This document shows, one piece after another, positions 21,912 through 26,234 of a stretch of DNA of 26,234 nucleotides (within the stretch, counting starts at the first letter, position 1; every line of letters begins with the position of its first letter). Position numbers and translations under genes: made by a program. The stretch lies in assembly GCA_002491195.1 (NCBI GenBank), contig DKVL01000002.1, positions 1 through 26,234 on the forward strand, given 5' to 3'. The notes under the pieces were generated by a model. That model saw only the letters and a program-made list of their open reading frames with translations, was not told the origin of the DNA and ran no database searches. This DNA comes from Lachnospiraceae bacterium UBA7179. GTDB taxonomy: Bacteria; Bacillota; Clostridia; Lachnospirales; Lachnospiraceae.

Positions 21912-23453
21912 ATGAAATGTCCAAAGTGTCAGACAGAAATAATGAGCAATGCGCGATTTTGTACAAAATGCGGTTGCAATCTTGCAGTAGAGATGGCGAA
22001 TGCTGCCAAAGCATCAAAAACGGTTCCGACAGTGTCATGTACAAAGTGTGGCGCTGCATTGAAACCTGGAGCAAAATTTTGCGTAAAGTGCGGACAGGCA
22101 GTAACTTCTGATGGAAATCAGGGGCAGGAGGACCATACGATGTTCTTGTATGATGGAGCTGGTGAGGCGAATCACAGTGACCAGACTGTGATCATCAATC
22201 AAGAAAATGTGCGGCAGGGGAACCAGGTAGTGCAGGGAACCAATCCGGTTTTGGATGAGATTGTGCCGCCGAATAATGCAAATAGGAAAGAAGCTAATGT
22301 GAAATCCAGGAATCAGGCAGGATCCAGACAGAATGAAACACGTCAGAAAAGCCAGAATGCAGGGACAGGACTGATTATCGCGGTGGTCGTGTTACTGCTA
22401 TTGGTGGCAGCGTCGGGTGCTGCATGTTATATGGTATGGAATGGCACGATCTCACTGCCGGCAATTGGCGGTAGGTTCGCAAGAGACAAAGAGGAGGAGA
22501 GCAGCAGTGTTGACGAGGAATCCGAATCTGGGGCGGATATGGAAAGTGCTGCTGAGAAAGCGGATACAGCAGAACTTTTTGCAGAAGCGGATGCTTTGTT
22601 TGCCGAGGGAAAGAATCAGATCACTGTTGATGCGGATGTATTAACTGGTATGGAAAATATCCGCAGTGCGATGAATCAGTTTGCGGATAAGGCACAGGAG
22701 GCAGGAGATCCCAATATTGCGGCAGACCGGATAGCAGATGCGTTTGCATCTTATGTTACCGGTGTCACCAAGCGGAAGGATATCATGAGTGCCCAGGAGC
22801 TTTCTGGTGCGATCTACAGTCAGATCATGAGCGAGATAAGAGATGCAGAGACACTGGCAGAGGAAATGACAGCAAAAGGATATACAGTAGATACTGCTTC
22901 GCTGATGACGATGAAAGATGCGTTTCAAACATCATATACAGGACAGGTAATCAGCAAATTTGATGAATTTACCCAAAGGGACGCATGGTCCAGGACTGAG
23001 GCATGGAATCTGATGTCCGGATTTGATGGCGCATTTGACAGTTCAAATCTGGATGATCCGATAAGACTTCGTTATGCATATGCTCTTTCTTGGTGGATAC
23101 AAAAACAGATTGAGACAGAACTGGACAATGGAACAATCACGGAAAAGGGGGCGGCCATTAAGATTGGAGGTCTGATCGAAGCAATGGATTATAATCCGAT
23201 GATGATTGTCTATTATATAACGTGCATGGACAAGGCTGGGGAAGACTGTACGCAGGTATCGGATGCTTACAAGGAGATTGTACAGCATATTGCGGAAACA
23301 CAGGGAATATTGATCGGAGATGATATTGAGATCGATCGTTTTTGGTATTTTAATGATTTTGGGACATATTCCGTGGATGAAAAGAACGGTGTAACGCCAG
23401 AGAATCGTCAATGGATCAGAGACCGTATGAGTTCTGTGGAATTTGCAAAATAG
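21912..23453 (+). CDS. Membrane protein with two N-terminal zinc ribbons
   Basis: A 513-residue protein. Two zinc ribbons of the CxxC-x10-CxxC type lie at the N-terminus (C3, C6, C17, C20 and C43, C46, C57, C60). A Gln/Asn-rich linker follows, then one membrane segment (about 153-176, GLIIAVVVLLLLVAASGAACY). An acidic Ser/Glu-rich linker leads to a helical C-terminal domain of about 300 residues that I do not recognise. The zinc ribbons should be cytoplasmic and the C-terminal domain outside. ATG 21912 is chosen because GGGGGAGA precedes it; an ATG at 21876 in frame has no such site. Possibly a sensor or anchor of the cell envelope; function unknown. Confidence 0.88.
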   Translation: MKCPKCQTEIMSNARFCTKCGCNLAVEMANAAKASKTVPTVSCTKCGAALKPGAKFCVKCGQAVTSDGNQGQEDHTMFLYDGAGEANHSDQTVIINQENVRQGNQVVQGTNPVLDEIVPPNNANRKEANVKSRNQAGSRQNETRQKSQNAGTGLIIAVVVLLLLVAASGAACYMVWNGTISLPAIGGRFARDKEEESSSVDEESESGADMESAAEKADTAELFAEADALFAEGKNQITVDADVLTGMENIRSAMNQFADKAQEAGDPNIAADRIADAFASYVTGVTKRKDIMSAQELSGAIYSQIMSEIRDAETLAEEMTAKGYTVDTASLMTMKDAFQTSYTGQVISKFDEFTQRDAWSRTEAWNLMSGFDGAFDSSNLDDPIRLRYAYALSWWIQKQIETELDNGTITEKGAAIKIGGLIEAMDYNPMMIVYYITCMDKAGEDCTQVSDAYKEIVQHIAETQGILIGDDIEIDRFWYFNDFGTYSVDEKNGVTPENRQWIRDRMSSVEFAK

Positions 23454-23465
23454 TATAGAAAGCAA

Positions 23466-23510
23466 ACGCATAAAAAGCCTCCATCGTTGTGATGGAGGCT
23501 TTTTATGCGT
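23466..23510. terminator. Bidirectional terminator
   Basis: Perfect 20-bp stem, ACGCATAAAAAGCCTCCATC (23466-23485) with its complement at 23491-23510, and a GTTGT loop. The core GC-rich stem has A-runs before and T-runs after it, so it can stop transcription from both convergent genes. Confidence 0.93.
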
Positions 23511-23531
23511 TTTATGCGTTCACACTTTGGA

Positions 23532-24716
23532 TCAGGATGCTGGTGCAGCAGCATCTTTGGAATATAGTAATTTGAGTATGATCGGTGTCAGGATCGAGGA
23601 CACAATGATCAGAAAAATGACTGATGTGAAGTACACTGGAGTCAGCAGACCGGCTGTCAAGCCTTTCTGCGCCACAATCAGGGCGACCTCCCCCCGGGTC
23701 ATCATTCCTACGCCGATTTTTAACGAATCCAGACCATTAAATCTGCAGATGCGGGCCATCAGTCCGCAACCGATGATCTTTGAGATCAATCCGACCGCTA
23801 CAAACGCTATGGAGAAGACCAGAATGCTCATATTCACGCTTTCTACATTGGTTTTCAGACCGATACTTGCAAAGAAGACCGGACCGAACAACATGTAGGA
23901 ATTGGTATCCATTTTTTCAGCGATATACCCGGAATCACGGATAGAGCATAGAATGATTCCTGCCACATAAGCGCCTGTAATATCGGCAATACCAAAATAT
24001 CGTTCTGCGATGTATGCCATGGCAAGGCAGAGCGCCAATCCCATAATCGGAATACGTCTCGTATGTGGGTATTTGTTGTCCACATACTGGAATATTTTGT
24101 AGAAGATAAATCCGACCACAATTGCAAATACAAAGAACAAAATGGTGTTGACCAGCACTGTTGAAGGTTTGGAATCGGGACTCTTAAAACCGATCACAAA
24201 GGTGAGTACGATGATACCGATGACATCATCGATGATTGCCGCACTCAATATGGTAGTACCGACATGTCCCTTTAATTTTCCCATTTCTTTCAGCGATTCG
24301 ACAGTGATACTTACGGATGTCGCGGTGAGGATCGTGCCTACGAAAACGGCCTTGTAAAATTCCTCAGAGCCCCAGGGCGCAGCGCCATAAAATGCCATAT
24401 AAAGCAGTGCGCCGCACACTAACGGAACAAATACGCCAGCGCAGGCGATGAGTGTGGCGATCGGGCCTGTCTTCATCAAATCCTTTAGGTCTGTTCCGAG
24501 GCCTGCTGAGAACATCAGTAACACTACGCCAATTTCGGCAAGCTGTGCCAGAAAATCAGATTGTTCTACCCAGCCTAAGATGCTTGGACCGATCAAAAGT
24601 CCTGCAATAATCTCGCCTACCACCTGTGGCGCTTTACATTTTCTGGCTGCAATGCCACAGATTTTCGCGGCGACGATAATGATAGCCAGATTCTTAAACA
24701 TGAAATACGATTCCAT
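23532..24716 (-). CDS. CPA2-type cation/proton antiporter
   Basis: A 394-residue integral membrane protein with about 12 hydrophobic segments, covering the whole Na+/H+ exchanger domain. The characteristic pair of aspartates is D163/D164 in SAAIIDDVIGIIVLTF, which points to an electrogenic Na+(or K+)/H+ exchanger. QVVGEIIAGLLIGPS (31-45) is the conserved first-domain motif. There is no C-terminal nucleotide-binding (RCK) domain. The start follows GAGGGGG on the minus strand. It has its own promoter and a structured leader. Likely role: pH and sodium homeostasis, inferred from the family. Confidence 0.93.
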   Translation of the reverse strand: MESYFMFKNLAIIIVAAKICGIAARKCKAPQVVGEIIAGLLIGPSILGWVEQSDFLAQLAEIGVVLLMFSAGLGTDLKDLMKTGPIATLIACAGVFVPLVCGALLYMAFYGAAPWGSEEFYKAVFVGTILTATSVSITVESLKEMGKLKGHVGTTILSAAIIDDVIGIIVLTFVIGFKSPDSKPSTVLVNTILFFVFAIVVGFIFYKIFQYVDNKYPHTRRIPIMGLALCLAMAYIAERYFGIADITGAYVAGIILCSIRDSGYIAEKMDTNSYMLFGPVFFASIGLKTNVESVNMSILVFSIAFVAVGLISKIIGCGLMARICRFNGLDSLKIGVGMMTRGEVALIVAQKGLTAGLLTPVYFTSVIFLIIVSSILTPIILKLLYSKDAAAPAS

Positions 24717-24753
24717 TTTATTTCCCCCTCTTTCGTAAGATTCATCGTATTTC

Positions 24754-24801
24754 CGCAGAAATTCAGGATTTTGCGGCGAAGGCTGGTCCTGAACTACTGC
24801 G
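24754..24801 (-). promoter_or_regulatory. Structured hairpin in the antiporter 5' leader
   Basis: In the minus-strand mRNA, CGCAG then TTCAGGA pair with TCCTGAA then CTGCG, with a small 3-base internal loop between the two helices and an 18-base apical loop. It fills most of the roughly 100-nt leader. No T-tract follows and I see no match to known riboswitch classes. Confidence 0.55.
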
Positions 24802-24823
24802 TATTTTCTTGTTTTCAGTCTAC

Positions 24824-24852
24824 ATTATAGACGTTTGCAGATACAAAATCAA
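24824..24852 (-). promoter_or_regulatory. Sigma-A promoter of the antiporter gene
   Basis: On the minus strand, TTGATT (24847-24852) and consensus TATAAT (24824-24829) with a 17-bp spacer. Confidence 0.75.
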
Positions 24853-24966
24853 TACATAATTTTGTTGGAAAACCGATTCCGATAGAGGAAGTTAAGACTG
24901 GAATGATATTGTGCAAAATAGACAAAAAAATAAATGTGAGAATGTAAAAAATGTTATATTCGTTGA

Positions 24967-24995
24967 TTGACAAAATTAGGAAAGAATACTATATT
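24967..24995 (+). promoter_or_regulatory. Sigma-A promoter of the HPr-like gene
   Basis: Consensus TTGACA at 24967-24972 and TATATT at 24990-24995 with a 17-bp spacer. A leader of about 100 bases follows in which I recognise nothing. The divergent gap 24853-24966 holds nothing else I can name. Confidence 0.75.
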
Positions 24996-25102
24996 AAAGG
25001 CAAGAAAAGGGTTTTCAGTATTCATGAAAAACTTCCGATACCAAAATTGGAGTGGCACAGGAAGGGTAATTTTTAGAACAGTAAAAGGAATGGGGAGTTA
25101 TT

Positions 25103-25336
25103 ATGATAAGCAGAAACATATTTTTATCCGATGTGGATGATGTGATGGAATTTGTCCATCAGACAGAGAAGTGTTCTTATGATGTTGACATTTCTATAGG
25201 AGACAGTGTGATCAATGCAAAGTCGATTATGGGGATGCTGAGTAAGGGATTTCGCCGCATGATGCAGATGAACATTCATGCAGAGGAGGCGAAGGCCGAT
25301 GAGTTTCTGGAAAGAATCGGAAGATTTTGCGTGTAA
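25103..25336 (+). CDS. HPr-like protein without the catalytic histidine, 77 aa
   Basis: A 77-residue protein whose centre, INAKSIMGMLSKGF (37-50), matches the HPr region around regulatory Ser46 (KSIMG, here S41). The N-terminal segment that should hold the phosphorylated histidine (GxHARP in HPr) reads DVDDVMEFVHQTEKC and lacks the motif. It therefore cannot act as a normal PTS phosphocarrier. B. subtilis Crh is a known HPr relative that keeps Ser46 but not His15, so a regulatory role is possible. GGGGAG precedes the ATG. It stands alone between its own promoter and the tyrS promoter. Confidence 0.8.
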   Translation: MISRNIFLSDVDDVMEFVHQTEKCSYDVDISIGDSVINAKSIMGMLSKGFRRMMQMNIHAEEAKADEFLERIGRFCV

Positions 25337-25362
25337 ATTGCTTGTTGATCCGAAATTTTACA

Positions 25363-25391
25363 TTGACAAAAAGTGATGGAACTGTTACAAT
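25363..25391 (+). promoter_or_regulatory. Sigma-A promoter of the tyrS T-box transcript
   Basis: Consensus TTGACA at 25363-25368 and TACAAT at 25386-25391 with a 17-bp spacer. Confidence 0.8.
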
Positions 25392-25397
25392 CTTGAA

Positions 25398-25712
25398 TAT
25401 CGATAAAGGCTGTGAAAAGAATAAGTAGCTTTCATGGGAACTTACAGAAAGCCGCCGGTTGATGAGAGGCGCAAGGGAACATGAAAGGGAATACCTCTTG
25501 GAGCTGCACACCGAAATCTGCGCATGTGATCTGTGCAAAAGTAGGCTGTGACGGAATCCCCGAACGTTATATTGGGAGGAGTATCGGAAACCGTATATGG
25601 ATTTCCCGTACTTGCAGAGGCATAGGGCGCGAGTCCTATGTGAAAAAAGGTGGTAACACGTGGTTTATACCTCGTCCTTTGAACGTTTTAACATTCAAGG
25701 GACGATTTTTTT
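25398..25712 (+). promoter_or_regulatory. T-box leader, tyrosine-specific
   Basis: Senses uncharged tRNA-Tyr. AGTA at 25424-25427 marks the base of Stem I. The specifier loop GGGAATACC gives UAC (25492-25494), a tyrosine codon. The T-box is AAAGGTGGTAACACG (25646-25660). AAAGG pairs with CCTTT (25676-25680) and ACG with CGT (25673-25675) in the antiterminator, leaving bulge UGGUAAC. UGGU fits the ACCA end of tRNA-Tyr. The bulge has A where the consensus UGGNACC has C. An 87-codon open frame in this region is incidental. Confidence 0.93.
25672..25712 (+). terminator. T-box attenuator terminator (tyrS leader)
   Basis: TCGTCCTTTGAA (25672-25683) pairs with TTCAAGGGACGA (25694-25705), with one G-U pair, followed by seven T residues (25706-25712). 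It shares CGTCCTTT with the antiterminator. Confidence 0.92.
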
Positions 25713-25736
25713 GTCCCAGGGACAAAAAATCGTCCC
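25699..25736. repeat. Near-perfect palindrome overlapping the attenuator
   Basis: GGGACGATTTTTTTGTCCC (25699-25717) and GGGACAAAAAATCGTCCC (25719-25736) are inverse copies that differ only by one T. The left arm contains the 3' arm and T-tract of the tyrS attenuator. It ends 12 bases before the ribosome binding site. Confidence 0.8.
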
Positions 25737-25767
25737 TTGCATAGCAGTGAAAGGAGAGAAAAGAAAA

Positions 25768-26234
25768 ATGCAATTGTACGATGAATTGGTGGCAAGAGGA
25801 CTGATTGCCCAGGTGACAGATGAGAATGAGATCAGGGAAATGATTAACAATGGGAAGGCCGTCTTTTACATTGGCTTTGATCCGACAGCGGACAGTCTTC
25901 ATGTAGGACATTTCATGGCGCTCTGCCTGATGAAGCGCCTTCAGATGGCAGGAAACAGACCGATCGCCCTGATTGGCGGTGGCACAGCAATGATTGGTGA
26001 TCCCTCTGGAAAGACGGATCTGCGCAAGATGATGACGACGGAAACGATCCAGCACAATGTGGACTGCTTTAAGAAGCAGATGAGCAGGTTTATTGAGTTT
26101 GGCGAGGATAAGGCCTTGCTGGTCAACAATGCCGACTGGCTGCTTGACCTCAATTATATGGAGGTGCTGCGCAAGATCGGGCAGCATTTCTCCGTAAACC
26201 GTATGCTGGCTGCGGAGTGCTACAAGCAGCGCAT
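25768..26234 (+). CDS. tyrS: Tyrosyl-tRNA synthetase, 5' part
   Basis: The first 155 codons of TyrRS, a class I synthetase that charges tRNA-Tyr; the gene runs off the window. The class I HIGH motif is HVGH (45-48), preceded by FYIGFDPTADSL, and GDPSGKTDLRKMM is also typical of bacterial TyrRS. AAAGGAGAG upstream supports the ATG at 25768. Transcription is controlled by the tyrosine T-box. The KMSKS loop and S4 domain lie beyond the window and cannot be checked. Confidence 0.97.
   Translation, partial: MQLYDELVARGLIAQVTDENEIREMINNGKAVFYIGFDPTADSLHVGHFMALCLMKRLQMAGNRPIALIGGGTAMIGDPSGKTDLRKMMTTETIQHNVDCFKKQMSRFIEFGEDKALLVNNADWLLDLNYMEVLRKIGQHFSVNRMLAAECYKQR

Noticed and set aside
24717..24817. 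c-di-AMP (ydaO) or other known ion riboswitch before the antiporter
   Set aside because: The leader is only about 100 nt long, and I see a simple two-helix hairpin without the conserved cores of those classes.
25481..25744. 87-codon plus-strand frame over the tyrS leader
   Set aside because: It is made of T-box RNA structure, with no ribosome binding site of note.

Overview
The window reads as chromosome of a Gram-positive anaerobe of the class Clostridia, most likely family Lachnospiraceae. This rests on T-box leaders in front of thrS and tyrS, an infC-rpmI-rplT operon behind an L20-type leader, DUF1540, DUF378 and DUF6465 proteins, strong GGAGG ribosome binding sites and sigma-A promoters with 17-bp spacers. 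It is an inference from gene content; no rRNA or tRNA gene is present.

Layout. 1-770: a SEC-C zinc-motif protein with its own promoter. 796-3581: a threonine T-box controls a 66-aa membrane protein and then thrS; a cluster of hairpins sits between those two genes. 3682-3996: a DUF1540 protein. 4075-6310: a two-component system (OmpR-type regulator, sensor kinase) whose mRNA probably begins with a 182-nt inverted-repeat element. 6366-11789: a small repeat-containing protein and a four-gene Gld-type ABC transporter operon (ATPase, permease, GldG-like, DUF4340). The promoters in front of the two-component system and the transporter block share a 14-base box at the same distance from the -10 element, which suggests that the regulator controls both. 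11817-12538: an AT-rich gene for a class III Fic AMP-transferase that carries its own inhibitory motif. 12621-14106: L20-type leader, infC (AUU start), rpmI, rplT. 14328-17763: pepD-like dipeptidase, then hflK and hflC. 17858-19447: DUF378 protein (minus), DUF6465 protein with a histone-H1-like tail, and an unrecognised AT-rich minus-strand gene. 19536-21786: a complete IS66-family insertion sequence with 12-bp terminal repeats and an 8-bp target duplication. 21912-24716: a zinc-ribbon membrane protein and a convergent CPA2-type cation/proton antiporter, separated by a bidirectional terminator. 24967-26234: an HPr-like protein without the catalytic histidine, then a tyrosine T-box and the 5' part of tyrS, cut by the window edge.

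No CRISPR array, prophage or classic defence island was seen. The points most worth following are the shared regulator box, the 182-nt element as leader of the two-component mRNA, the DnaA-box-like cluster inside the IS66 element, the self-inhibited Fic protein, and the small membrane protein placed under threonine T-box control.
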